DNA of 29,736 bases from an uncultured Bacteroidales bacterium (GTDB lineage Bacteria > Bacteroidota > Bacteroidia > Bacteroidales > P3): NCBI GenBank assembly GCA_947177845.1, contig CAMWVZ010000003.1:1-29736 (forward strand), in the 5' to 3' direction. The translations under genes were made by a program, and so were the position numbers. Of this stretch, positions 1 through 8,364 are shown piece after piece. Position 1 is the first letter of the stretch. The number at the start of each line of letters is the position of its first letter. The notes under the pieces are model-generated. The model searched no databases. It had not been told where the DNA came from and worked only from the letters and a program-made list of their open reading frames with translations.

Positions 1-1620
1 CCCGTCATCACCCTCTCCCCCGCCCAGCAAAAGGCATTCGACACCATTAAGGAAGGACTGCAAGAAAAGAACGTCTGCCTTTTGCACGGCGTCACCTCGA
101 GCGGCAAGACCGAAATCTACATCAAACTGATTCAGGAGGTGATGACGCAGGGCAAGCAGGCACTCTTCCTCTTGCCCGAGATTGCGCTTTCCACACAGAT
201 GATCAACCGCCTGCGCAAGTATTTCGGCGACAAGGTGGGGGTCTATCATTCCCGCTACAACGAAGCCGAGAAAGTGGAGATATGGCAGCAGACCGGAAAG
301 CGCTATCAGGTGATTTTGGGTGCGCGCTCGGCGCTTTTCCTGCCTTACACGAATTTAGGCTTGGTGGTGGTGGACGAAGAACACGAAACTTCTTATAAAC
401 AGCAAGATCCCGCTCCCCGATATCAAGCCCGCGACGCAGCCATCTATCTGGCACATCTGCACGGCGCCAAGACCGTGTTGGGTTCCGCCACGCCCTCCCT
501 CGAAAGTTATTACAACGCCCTTCACGGCAAATACGCCTTGGCCACGCTCTTCACGCGCTACAACGATGTGCGTCTGCCGCAGGTGTGGGTGGCCGACATG
601 CGCGAGGAAAGGAAACGGAAAACCATACAGGGCAATAATTTTTCCTCGCTCTTGGTCGAAAAGATGCAGGCGGCTTTGCAGGCGGGCAAGCAAATCATTC
701 TGTTTCAGAACCGAAGAGGCTTCTCGCATCGTCTGGAATGTGCCGACTGCGGCTATGTGCCCGCCTGCCCGCGTTGCGATGTCACGCTCACCTACCACAA
801 ATATCAGAATGTGTTGATGTGCCATTATTGCGGACACACCGAAACCGCGCCCCATGTGTGCCCGCAGTGCGGAGGCGCGCAGATGCGCCTGAAAGGTTTC
901 GGCACCGAGCGTATCGAAGAAGACCTGAGCCTGCTCTTTCCCGAAGCCAAGGTGGCGCGCATGGACTTGGACAGCACGCGCGCCAAGGATTCCTACCGCC
1001 GCATCATCGAGGATTTCGAGCACCGCAAGACCGATATTCTGGTAGGCACGCAAATGGTTACCAAAGGCTTAGACTTCGACAATGTGGGGATTGTGGGCAT
1101 TTTGGATGCCGACGGTTTGATTTCCTTTCCCGATTTCCGCGCCTACGAGCGCAGTTTTCATCTGATGACGCAGGTGAGCGGACGGGCGGGTCGCAAGGGC
1201 GGAGGCGGCGAGGTGGTGATTCAGACCCACAAGCCGGAATATTCCGTCATTCAGGAGGTGATGAATTCCGACTATGCCTCCATGTACACCACGCAGTTGC
1301 AGGATAGGCTCACCTTCAAATACCCGCCTTTTTATAGGCTCATTAGGTTGAGCGTGCGCCACAAGGACGAAAGATTGGTGGGGCAGGCTTCGGCCACTTT
1401 GGCGGAAAAGCTACGTATGAAGCTGGGCGAAAGGGTGTTGGGGCCGCAATTCCCTATGGTGAGCCGCATCAATCTCTATTATATCCGCGAAATATTAATA
1501 AAAATAGAGCGTTCATCCAAGAGTGAGGCCATGAAAAAGAGCGTATGGGATGTGTTGGACGATTTCTATGCCGATACGGCTTTCCGTGCGGTGCGGGTGG
1601 TGATAGACGTGGATCCTTGA
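1..1620 (+). CDS. priA: Primosomal protein N' (replication restart helicase PriA), 5' end cut off by window
   Basis: PriA is the 3'-to-5' superfamily 2 helicase that recognises stalled forks and reloads the replisome. The reading frame is open from base 1, so the N-terminal DNA-binding part lies outside the window; a TTG at 82 is an internal Leu, not a start. Seen here: Walker A GVTSSGKT (about bases 88-111), the helicase II box DEEH (about 373-384), GSATPS after it, then a zinc-binding cluster of paired cysteines (CADC, CPRC, CHYC, CPQC, about 738-885) inside the helicase core, which is diagnostic of PriA. Motifs V and VI follow as GTQMVTKGLDFD and SGRAGRKGGGGEVV, and then the C-terminal domain. 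The stop at 1618-1620 lies 12 bases from the convergent stop of the DivIC-like gene. Family assignment is secure; only completeness is missing. Confidence 0.97.
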   Translation, partial: PVITLSPAQQKAFDTIKEGLQEKNVCLLHGVTSSGKTEIYIKLIQEVMTQGKQALFLLPEIALSTQMINRLRKYFGDKVGVYHSRYNEAEKVEIWQQTGKRYQVILGARSALFLPYTNLGLVVVDEEHETSYKQQDPAPRYQARDAAIYLAHLHGAKTVLGSATPSLESYYNALHGKYALATLFTRYNDVRLPQVWVADMREERKRKTIQGNNFSSLLVEKMQAALQAGKQIILFQNRRGFSHRLECADCGYVPACPRCDVTLTYHKYQNVLMCHYCGHTETAPHVCPQCGGAQMRLKGFGTERIEEDLSLLFPEAKVARMDLDSTRAKDSYRRIIEDFEHRKTDILVGTQMVTKGLDFDNVGIVGILDADGLISFPDFRAYERSFHLMTQVSGRAGRKGGGGEVVIQTHKPEYSVIQEVMNSDYASMYTTQLQDRLTFKYPPFYRLIRLSVRHKDERLVGQASATLAEKLRMKLGERVLGPQFPMVSRINLYYIREILIKIERSSKSEAMKKSVWDVLDDFYADTAFRAVRVVIDVDP

Positions 1621-1632
1621 GCGGGAAAACCG

Positions 1633-1974
1633 CTATTCCTCCACATAAAGATAAATATCCTCGTTCTGTTTTTTCATGAGGTAATTCTCCCGACCGTAGG
1701 TCTCCACAAAATCGCCGTCGTTCTTGAAGCGGGCGATTTCCTCCTCGTTGTGCTTGATTTCGCGTTGGTAGAACTCGCGCATCCGTTTCATCTCGCGGTT
1801 TTCGCGCCGCGCCCGTATCTGCGTGAAGAGGGTGTTGGGCGAAAGGAAGAAGAACCATGCCGCGAAAAACAGCAGAATCAGCACATAATTCCTCCCCCTC
1901 CAATTCCAGAAGCGGAGAATCCAAGTCTTTACCGTTTTTCCCGATGCATTCGCCATACCTGCAAATTTAGGCAT
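1633..1974 (-). CDS. Septum formation initiator family protein (DivIC/FtsB-like)
   Basis: A small bitopic protein of 113 residues: a short basic N-terminus, one membrane helix (about residues 27-45, rich in Leu and Phe), then a charged coiled coil (about 50-85) and a short C-terminal tail. This is the architecture of DivIC/FtsB, which bridges early and late divisome proteins outside the inner membrane. The start at 1974 is preceded by AAGGA five bases upstream and overlaps the end of the GH3 gene by 8 bases. An ATG at 1956 (107 residues) is the alternative. It is the last gene of the minus-strand run. Assignment rests on size, topology and coiled coil more than on sequence motifs, because the family is weakly conserved. 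Confidence 0.8.
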   Translation of the reverse strand: MPKFAGMANASGKTVKTWILRFWNWRGRNYVLILLFFAAWFFFLSPNTLFTQIRARRENREMKRMREFYQREIKHNEEEIARFKNDGDFVETYGRENYLMKKQNEDIYLYVEE

Positions 1975-3505
1975 TTTTCCTTTCGGAGTCCGCTATGCCG
2001 GCGAAAGCCAAAAGTTCCTCCACCAAGTCGCGGTTGTTGCTCAAACGGGGCACTTTGTGCTGCCCCCCCAATTTGTCCTTGGCTTCGAGCCAGCGCAGGA
2101 AGGTGCCTTGCGGCAGGGGGACGATTTGGGGCTGTTTCAGCATCAGATCGTTTGTCCGTTTGGCTTCGTAGTCGCTGTTCACCTCCTTCAGATGCTTGTC
2201 CAAAAGCAGGGCGAAAGCCTGCAAGTCGGCGGGTTCGGCAACGAATTCCACCAACCATTGGTGGCAGGCGCGGTTACGGTTGTCCAGGAAGACGGGCGCG
2301 GCGGTGTAGTCGCGTATCTCGATGCCTATTTCCGCGCAGGCGGCCGAGAGCGCCTTATCGGCGTTCTCCACAATCAGTTCTTCGCCGAAGGTATTGATGA
2401 AATGCCGGGTGCGGCCGCTTATCTTGAAACGATAGGGCTTTACGGAGGTAAACACCACCGTGTCGCCTATCAGATAACGCCACAGCCCCGCATTGCTGCT
2501 GATGGCCAGCGCATAGTTCCGCCCCACCTCCACATCTTCTATGCCCACGGCAAAAGGCTGTTCCTTGTCGGTTTCCTCCACCGGGACAAATTCGTAATAG
2601 ATGCCGTAGTCGAGCATCAGGAGCATATCGGGCTGCGCCAGCGAATCCTGAATGCCGAAAAAGCCCTCCGAAGCGTTGTAGGTTTCCAGATAATTGAAAG
2701 GTTCGCCTATCAAGGCGTGGAACTGCGTACGGTAAGGGTCGAAACTTACGCCTCCGTGCACAAAAAGTTCCATGTTCGGCCACACCTCGCGCAAGGAGTT
2801 TTTCCCCGAAGCCTCCAAGGTCTTTTCCAAATAGAGCATCATCCACGAGGGAACCCCCAGGAAACCGCGCACATCGCGGTGCAGGGTGTCTTTCACCATG
2901 CCTTCCAGCTTCTCGTCCCAGTTGTGCAGCAAGGCGATTTCGCGACGCGGGGAGCGGCGGAAATACGTCCAGAAAGGAAGGTTGCAGGTGATGAGCGCCG
3001 ACACATCGCCGCAGACGATGCCGGGCTGCGGGGTGGGGTGCAGGCTGCCGCCCAGCGACACATTCCGGCCGCAGAATACCCCGCTTTCGGGATGTTCGCG
3101 GATATAGAGCGCAAAAAGGTCTTTCCCGCCACGTATATGGCAGAGTTGAAGCGCCTCGCGGCTCACGGGAATATACTTGCTTTTGGAACGGGTGGTTCCC
3201 GATGATTTGGCGAAAGAAGTGATTTTTTCCGGCCAAAGCAGATAGTTTTCGCCCCGCATCAATCTTTCCACATAATCCTGCAAACCCTCGTAGGTGATAA
3301 GCGGCACTTTCCTGCGGAAATCTTCTTCCGTGCGGATGGAACCGAAACCGTAGCGCCTGCCGTATTCGGTGTCGGCCGCACGTTCCACCAGATAGCGGAG
3401 TTGGGCACGCTGTACCTCGCCCGCCGCACTCGAAAAGCGGTCTATCTTCTCGAGCCGTCCCTTCATCAACCTCAGATAGGCGTTGTTGAGCAAGCTGGCA
3501 CCCAT
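1967..3505 (-). CDS. GH3 auxin-responsive promoter family protein (acyl-adenylate-type enzyme)
   Basis: A 512-residue protein of the GH3 family. In plants GH3 enzymes adenylate auxin or jasmonate and link it to amino acids; the bacterial substrate is unknown. Seen: an ATP-binding loop SSGTTRSKSK (about residues 101-110), the conserved YNASEGFFG segment in the middle and YEFVP after it, all typical of the ANL-like GH3 fold. Length matches Bacteroidota homologues. It starts 12 bases after the permease gene stop and ends overlapping the DivIC-like gene, so it is probably co-transcribed with envelope and division genes. A role in amide bond formation on an acyl substrate is inference from the family. 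Confidence 0.9.
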   Translation of the reverse strand: MGASLLNNAYLRLMKGRLEKIDRFSSAAGEVQRAQLRYLVERAADTEYGRRYGFGSIRTEEDFRRKVPLITYEGLQDYVERLMRGENYLLWPEKITSFAKSSGTTRSKSKYIPVSREALQLCHIRGGKDLFALYIREHPESGVFCGRNVSLGGSLHPTPQPGIVCGDVSALITCNLPFWTYFRRSPRREIALLHNWDEKLEGMVKDTLHRDVRGFLGVPSWMMLYLEKTLEASGKNSLREVWPNMELFVHGGVSFDPYRTQFHALIGEPFNYLETYNASEGFFGIQDSLAQPDMLLMLDYGIYYEFVPVEETDKEQPFAVGIEDVEVGRNYALAISSNAGLWRYLIGDTVVFTSVKPYRFKISGRTRHFINTFGEELIVENADKALSAACAEIGIEIRDYTAAPVFLDNRNRACHQWLVEFVAEPADLQAFALLLDKHLKEVNSDYEAKRTNDLMLKQPQIVPLPQGTFLRWLEAKDKLGGQHKVPRLSNNRDLVEELLAFAGIADSERKNA

Positions 3506-3517
3506 GACACGGAGATT

Positions 3518-4594
3518 TTATTTTTGCGCGAAACGGAGCAGGAACGCCGTCACGATACCGTAGAGGAAAATAGGCAGGAACGCCGCCGCCCATACCGGCA
3601 TCACGGCCGAAACGGCAAAGGCCTGCGACATCTGTAGGAACAGAATGAACGTGAAGGCCAACGCAATGCCCAAGGCCAAGTTCTTGCCCATGCCGTTGCG
3701 GGTTTTGGCCGACGAAAGCGCAAAGCCCATCAAGGTGAGGATAATGGCCAAAAGCGGGTGCAGGAAACGTTGCAGCCTCTCGTAGCGGTAAATGGAAACC
3801 AACTCGCCGCCCCGTATCTTTTCCTGTCTGATAAGCTGGTTCAACTCGCGGTAGTTCTTCTCGCCCACCTTCACGAAATCGGCGGCGAAGTCGATGGGAC
3901 GCACGGGAAAGTCCATTTCCTTGTAGCCTCCCCGCGAAAACTTCTCGCCATCGGGCATAAGAGTACGCTCCGTATAATCAATCAGTTTCCATACATTCCG
4001 CGACGAATCGAAACGAATGTTCTGCGCGTTGATCTTCGACACCAAGCGGTTTCCCTCAATCACCTCGCAAGAGAAACGATGCCCCATATCGGTGGAATTG
4101 TCGAAACTCTCCACATAATAATAGGTGGTGGAGTCGAACTGCAAGTGAATGTTGGTATGCGTGTTGTGATAGGGATTCTTCACATAGGTCCGCTCGAAGG
4201 CTATACGGGTCTTGTTCACGTCGGGAATCACGAAATTGGCCAGCACGAGATTGAGGCAGCCGATAAACACCGCGCAGATGATATAGGGCACCAACAGCCG
4301 CCGGTAGCTTATGCCCGAACAGAGAACGGGCAGTATCTCGGTGTTCTGCGCCATGCGGGTGGTGAAGAAAATCACCGAGATAAAGATGAACAGCGAACTG
4401 AACATATTGATGAAGTACGGAATGAAGTTGACGTAGTAATCGAAGATGATCGCCCGCATGGGTGCGTCCTTCTCGATGAACTTGTCTACTTTCTCCGATA
4501 TGTCGAATACAATGACAACAATGATTATCAATGCAATGGATGCAAAGAACGATCCGAGGAACTTCCTGATGATATACCAGTCCAACTTACGCAT
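3518..4594 (-). CDS. LptF/LptG family permease (YjgP/YjgQ), LPS export transporter subunit
   Basis: A 358-residue inner membrane protein. Membrane helices lie near residues 12-31, 57-78 and 100-122, followed by a large periplasmic region (about 125-270, the beta-jellyroll of this family) and three more helices at the C-terminus. This six-helix plan with the central periplasmic domain is that of LptF and LptG, which with the ATPase LptB extract lipopolysaccharide from the inner membrane and pass it to LptC/LptA. The N-terminal RKLDWYIIRKFLGSF segment is typical. Whether it is LptF or LptG cannot be settled here; the partner gene is not in the window. The start overlaps the sigma factor stop by 8 bases. 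Confidence 0.9.
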   Translation of the reverse strand: MRKLDWYIIRKFLGSFFASIALIIIVVIVFDISEKVDKFIEKDAPMRAIIFDYYVNFIPYFINMFSSLFIFISVIFFTTRMAQNTEILPVLCSGISYRRLLVPYIICAVFIGCLNLVLANFVIPDVNKTRIAFERTYVKNPYHNTHTNIHLQFDSTTYYYVESFDNSTDMGHRFSCEVIEGNRLVSKINAQNIRFDSSRNVWKLIDYTERTLMPDGEKFSRGGYKEMDFPVRPIDFAADFVKVGEKNYRELNQLIRQEKIRGGELVSIYRYERLQRFLHPLLAIILTLMGFALSSAKTRNGMGKNLALGIALAFTFILFLQMSQAFAVSAVMPVWAAAFLPIFLYGIVTAFLLRFAQK

Positions 4595-5099
4595 CTTCTC
4601 TTTTCCGTTTTTGGTGAGAGGTACTTAGGGCGGCTTTCGCTCTGAAAAGATAGGTCTTCACCGTACCCATGGGAATTCCTGTCTTTTGGGCTATATCCTT
4701 ATATTTCATGCCTTCGGTATAGCGCAGCACAAACACCGTCTTGTATTTTTCGGGCAGGGAGGCGGCCAATTCCCCGGCGTTGGGCAGAAAAAGCCGTTTG
4801 TGGGCTTCTTCCTTTTCTTCGGCGGGTCGGGTCCGCGCCCAGCCTTCCTGTTTTTTCTTCTGTTGCTTCTTGCGGCGGAAATGGTCGATGCAGGTGTTTT
4901 CGGCAATGGTGAAAATCCATGTGCTGAAAGCGTAGCGCGGGTTGAACGAATCGAAGTGATTGAAAGCCTTGGTATAAATCTCCTGCAACAAGTCCTGCGC
5001 CTCGGTTTCGTCGTTCACTTTTTTCAAAACGAATTGAAAAAGGGAGTCGTGATAGCGCTGCACCCATTCGGTAAACTTGTTCTCGTCCCGGCTCTTCAT
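4587..5099 (-). CDS. ECF-type RNA polymerase sigma-70 family factor
   Basis: A 170-residue sigma factor with only regions 2 and 4. Region 2 is seen as AQDLLQEIYTKAF and the STWIFTIAENTCIDHFRRKK stretch (-10 recognition). Region 4 is seen as LPEKYKTVFVLRYTEGMKYKDIA followed by the helix-turn-helix GIPMGTVKTYLFRAKAAL (-35 recognition). The frame is open far upstream, but the start at 5099 is chosen because the protein then begins at the usual ECF N-terminus and its ATG shares one base with the upstream glycosyltransferase stop (TGATG), a classic reinitiation arrangement. No anti-sigma gene lies next to it, so its control is unclear. It sits inside a row of envelope genes, which suggests but does not prove an envelope-related regulon. 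Confidence 0.93.
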   Translation of the reverse strand: MKSRDENKFTEWVQRYHDSLFQFVLKKVNDETEAQDLLQEIYTKAFNHFDSFNPRYAFSTWIFTIAENTCIDHFRRKKQQKKKQEGWARTRPAEEKEEAHKRLFLPNAGELAASLPEKYKTVFVLRYTEGMKYKDIAQKTGIPMGTVKTYLFRAKAALSTSHQKRKREDA

Positions 5100-6250
5100 C
5101 AACGCCTGCGTTTTCTTCCCCAAAGGGCAACCTGCAAAAATAGCGATAAAATCGCATACAAGGGGAGCATGAACCAAAGGCTTCCGTAGCCCGACGACTT
5201 GGCCGCCTTCTGCATCACCACCGCCTGCGTGACAAACTTGCACAACCCGAGGAACACGAACACAAGCGCCCAAAGGGGCACGGCATCGAGCTGCACGGGC
5301 AGACACTTCAGCACAAAATACACGATACCGAGCACAAAGAACAATATGTAGAGATTGTTGAAGAAACGGTAGGCGCGTGTTTCGCGGCGGGGCGTGGTGT
5401 GCGAAGCGGCGAGGGTGTTGCGGAACCAACGTTCCTGACGCAGCACCTCGCGCAAGGTGAGGGTGCGGGTATATTTCACCCGCGATTCGGGCGAGGTCTG
5501 CACGTTCACCATACGCGGGGACGTGATGCGGTTGGCGAAACGGTCGAAGCCGCCGCAGTTCAAGGCGTAGCTGTCCGAGAAGCCCCGGTGTTCGAGAAAG
5601 AAATCCTTGCGGTAGGCAAGCAGGCACTGCCGCCCCGTAAAGGCTTTCTCTCCAATGGCAAAGCCGAGATATTGCAGGCTCTGTTCCAACATGCGGAACA
5701 GGGAATACGAGCAAAAACGTTTCTTGCGTTCGGTAAAAATGGCCTGTCCCACCACAACACGGGTTTCGGGCGTGAAAGCGGCCTGAATATGGTCGATGCA
5801 GTATTCCGAATCGGGACGGAATTCGGGATGCACCATAATGACATATTCGTTGTGCGCCGACTTGGTGCCTATGGAAAGCGAGAATTTCTGTTCGTCGAAA
5901 AAGTTGATGCTCTGATTGGTGTTGATGATGACGAGTTTGTCGTAGCGGCGCTCGAATTCCTTAAGCAACTGCGACACATCTTCGTCCGACTCTTCATACA
6001 CCACCACCACTTCAAAGTCGGGATATTTCTGTTCGAGCCAGAAAAGCAGATTCTTCTTGAGCGCCTCGTATTCGTTCTTGCTCGAGAGCACCACCGAAAC
6101 AGGGTGTTTTTCCTGCGTGGGGCGCGGCGGTTTATAGCGGTAGACCTTGGAATAGACCGTCAGGTAGAAACGGATGAGCATGGCCGCCGCCACCGCCATA
6201 CAGGCCAACAAAGCCCATTCCAAAGGTTGAAGAGTATAATTTAGTTCCAT
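5099..6250 (-). CDS. Membrane-anchored family 2 glycosyltransferase
   Basis: About 383 residues. An N-terminal membrane helix (about residues 8-30) is followed by a GT-A domain that opens with HPVSVVLSSKNEYEAL and the EVVVVYEESDED strand, and later has EYVIMVHPEFRPDSEY, where family 2 enzymes usually carry the nucleotide-sugar/metal site. Two or more hydrophobic helices lie at the C-terminus. The usual DxD is not obvious (the segment reads HPEF), so metal binding may differ. An ATG at 6250 is preferred; a GTG at 6259 would add three residues. The stop overlaps the sigma factor start by one base. Donor and acceptor are unknown; envelope polysaccharide or glycolipid synthesis is likely. Confidence 0.82.
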   Translation of the reverse strand: MELNYTLQPLEWALLACMAVAAAMLIRFYLTVYSKVYRYKPPRPTQEKHPVSVVLSSKNEYEALKKNLLFWLEQKYPDFEVVVVYEESDEDVSQLLKEFERRYDKLVIINTNQSINFFDEQKFSLSIGTKSAHNEYVIMVHPEFRPDSEYCIDHIQAAFTPETRVVVGQAIFTERKKRFCSYSLFRMLEQSLQYLGFAIGEKAFTGRQCLLAYRKDFFLEHRGFSDSYALNCGGFDRFANRITSPRMVNVQTSPESRVKYTRTLTLREVLRQERWFRNTLAASHTTPRRETRAYRFFNNLYILFFVLGIVYFVLKCLPVQLDAVPLWALVFVFLGLCKFVTQAVVMQKAAKSSGYGSLWFMLPLYAILSLFLQVALWGRKRRR

Positions 6251-6263
6251 AATCGGCACATCA

Positions 6264-7031
6264 TCAAAACGTTTGCAGAAAACCGCCGCGCATCAGGAAG
6301 GCAAGCAGCTTTTCGGAAATCGCCATATTGTCTTTCTTGGTATAGCGTTTGGTGGTGAAAATCTGCGCGAGGTTGGGCAAACCGTTTTCTTCTAAAAGTT
6401 TTTTTGTAAGGTCGCTGTTATCCATTTGGTGATAGAGGTCGCGAATGTCCCCGTCGGATTCGGTGCGATATTTCTCCTCGTGTACCACGGCCTTGAGGGG
6501 CAGACGATCGGTGAGGGGAGGATTCTCGGCGGGATAGCCTAAGGTAATGGTGTTGATAGGTATCACGCCTTCGGGCATCTCCAATACCTGTGCGATTTCC
6601 TCGGCATTGTAGAGTGTGGTTCCCAAAAAGCACAATCCCAAACCGAAGGACTCGGCCGCCACGGCGATATTCTGCGCAAAGAGGGTGGAATCGATACACC
6701 CGCACACGAACCACAGAAAATTGTCGTACGATTTCTCGGCCTCATGGATGGCACACCAATGATGAAAGCGCTGCACATCGGCGGCAATGGTCAACACCAC
6801 CGGTGCCTGCTTAATCATGGGCTGGTTGAAGTGCAGGGGCGAAAGTTTCTCCTTCATCTCCGCGCTTCGGGTCACCACCACGCTATACACTTGCATATTG
6901 CCCGTGTTGGAGGCGCGGATGCCGGCTTCCAGAATCTTGTCGAGAACATCCTGCGGAATGTCCTTGTCCTGATATTTTCGGATGCTCCTATGGCTCAAAA
7001 GCGTGTGGAGCGTGGGATTTTCCGTGTCCAT
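6264..7031 (-). CDS. Nitroreductase family flavoprotein (NfsA-like)
   Basis: 255 residues. The N-terminal LLSHRSIRKYQDKDIP is the FMN phosphate-binding arm of the nitroreductase family, followed by ASNTGNMQVYSVVV and, after the middle, SFGLGLCFLGT and the ITLGYPAENP segment that ends the core. The family binds FMN as a dimer and reduces nitroaromatics, quinones or flavin with NAD(P)H. Length and the extended C-terminal arm, which ends in LMRGGFLQTF, resemble NfsA more than NfsB. It lies 4 bases downstream of nfu and 13 bases upstream of the glycosyltransferase. The physiological substrate cannot be read from the sequence. Confidence 0.92.
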   Translation of the reverse strand: MDTENPTLHTLLSHRSIRKYQDKDIPQDVLDKILEAGIRASNTGNMQVYSVVVTRSAEMKEKLSPLHFNQPMIKQAPVVLTIAADVQRFHHWCAIHEAEKSYDNFLWFVCGCIDSTLFAQNIAVAAESFGLGLCFLGTTLYNAEEIAQVLEMPEGVIPINTITLGYPAENPPLTDRLPLKAVVHEEKYRTESDGDIRDLYHQMDNSDLTKKLLEENGLPNLAQIFTTKRYTKKDNMAISEKLLAFLMRGGFLQTF

Positions 7032-7035
7032 GCTG

Positions 7036-7281
7036 TTAGAAACCTACGGCGTTCACTTCCACCACTTCGGGAACTTCGGAGCGGATAGCCACTTCCACAC
7101 CTTGCTTCAAGGTCATCTGGGCGCGGGGACAGGTGCCGCAGGCGCCGTGCAGACGCACATTCACCACCATATCGTCGGTGAGTTCCTCGAAAGTAATGTC
7201 GCCGCCGTCCATTTGCAGGGCGGGACGCAGTCTCTCTTCAATAATCTTCTTTACCTTTTCGGCTACTTCTTGCTTATTCAT
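7036..7281 (-). CDS. NifU-like C-terminal domain protein (Nfu-type Fe-S carrier)
   Basis: 81 residues when started at ATG 7281; an upstream in-frame start at 7308 would add nine residues and nearly touch the mrp stop. The single domain carries LRPALQMDGGDI and the cluster-binding GACGTCPRA (CxxC) motif, followed by VEVAIRSEVPEV. Nfu proteins bind a [4Fe-4S] cluster across a dimer of CxxC motifs and hand it to client enzymes. It follows mrp by 27 bases, so two Fe-S trafficking proteins are made together. Confident at family level. Confidence 0.93.
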   Translation of the reverse strand: MNKQEVAEKVKKIIEERLRPALQMDGGDITFEELTDDMVVNVRLHGACGTCPRAQMTLKQGVEVAIRSEVPEVVEVNAVGF

Positions 7282-7308
7282 GGTTGTCTGTTTTTTTACA
7301 TTATCCAA

Positions 7309-8364
7309 TTAGCAGGAACGGAGATTCGCCACCGTCCCGCCGAGTTTCATAAACGCCTCACCGATGAGGTTGCCGTTCTGCAACACCACCGGCATACCCG
7401 CGTCGCCGGCCAGCGCTGTGGCCTCGGTCATGGGAATCTGCGCGAGCAGGTTGAAGCCCGTTTCCTTCAAATAGGCTTCGAACTTATCCTTGCCGAAGAT
7501 GTAGTATTTCTTTTCGGGCATGTCCTCGGGCACAAAATAGGCCATGTTCTCCACGATGCCCAAGATAGGCACCTTCACTTCGCGGAACATCTGCACCGCG
7601 CGGCGCACATCGGCCACGGCCACTTCCTGCGGGGTGGAAACCATCACCACACCGCTCAAAGGCAGCATCTGCACCAACGAGATATGAATGTCGCCCGTTC
7701 CCGGCGGCAAGTCCACCACCATATAATCTATTTCGTCCCAATACGTTTCGGTGAAAAGCTGCCGCAGGGCGTTCGAGGCCATGGGGCCGCGCCACAGCAG
7801 GCCTTTGTCGGGGTCTACGAAGAAACCTATCGACATGAGTTTGATGCCGTATTTCTCGAAAGGCAACAGAAGGGTCTGCCCATTCATCTCCACCCCTTGG
7901 GGCTGTTCGTTCTCGATGCCGAACATCGTGGGAATGGACGGACCGTAGATATCGGCGTCCACCAACGCCACCTTCTTGCCCTGTGCGGCCAGCGCCAGCG
8001 CGAGGTTGGCCGCCACGGTCGACTTGCCCACGCCGCCTTTTCCCGAAGCCACCGCAAGGATATGCCGCACCTTCTTCAACTGGCTCAAATCGGTTTGCGC
8101 CGGAGCGGATTTTTCGGAAGTGAGGTTGATTTCCACCTCGAAGTCGGGGGAGATATAGCGGGCGATAGCTTCGCGGCAACCGTCGCTCATCACTTTCTTG
8201 AGCGGACAGGCCGGAGTGGTGAGAACCAAGTCGAAAGCAATCGTCTTTCCTTTAATCACAATGTTGCGAATCATGTTCAGGCTCACCAAATCGTTGCCCA
8301 ATTCGGGGTCCTGCACATGGCCGAGAGCGGCCTTTACATCTTCTATCGAGGGGTTCGCATTCAT
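7309..8364 (-). CDS. mrp: Mrp/NBP35 family iron-sulfur cluster carrier ATPase with N-terminal MIP18 (DUF59) domain
   Basis: 351 residues. Residues 1-85 form a MIP18/DUF59 domain (VQDPELGNDLVSLNMI, and a LTTPACPLKK segment). The deviant Walker A GKGGVGKS is at 108-115, followed by VDADIYGPSIPTM and the PPGTGDIHISL region typical of Mrp/ApbC. The family carries and transfers [4Fe-4S] clusters. The CPxC pair that many Mrp proteins have after ENMAYF is absent here (the segment reads FVPEDMPEKKYYIFG), so the cluster ligands must be elsewhere or supplied differently. The start codon overlaps the adk stop as ATGA, implying translational coupling. Confidence 0.95.
   Translation of the reverse strand: MNANPSIEDVKAALGHVQDPELGNDLVSLNMIRNIVIKGKTIAFDLVLTTPACPLKKVMSDGCREAIARYISPDFEVEINLTSEKSAPAQTDLSQLKKVRHILAVASGKGGVGKSTVAANLALALAAQGKKVALVDADIYGPSIPTMFGIENEQPQGVEMNGQTLLLPFEKYGIKLMSIGFFVDPDKGLLWRGPMASNALRQLFTETYWDEIDYMVVDLPPGTGDIHISLVQMLPLSGVVMVSTPQEVAVADVRRAVQMFREVKVPILGIVENMAYFVPEDMPEKKYYIFGKDKFEAYLKETGFNLLAQIPMTEATALAGDAGMPVVLQNGNLIGEAFMKLGGTVANLRSC

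Noticed and set aside
1620..1634. Small hairpin AGCGG/CCGCT between priA and the DivIC-like gene as a terminator
   Set aside because: Only a five-base stem and no T-run on either strand.
5100..5714. Upstream extension of the sigma factor frame
   Set aside because: The frame stays open by chance inside the glycosyltransferase gene; the TGATG junction and the normal ECF length fix the start at 5099.
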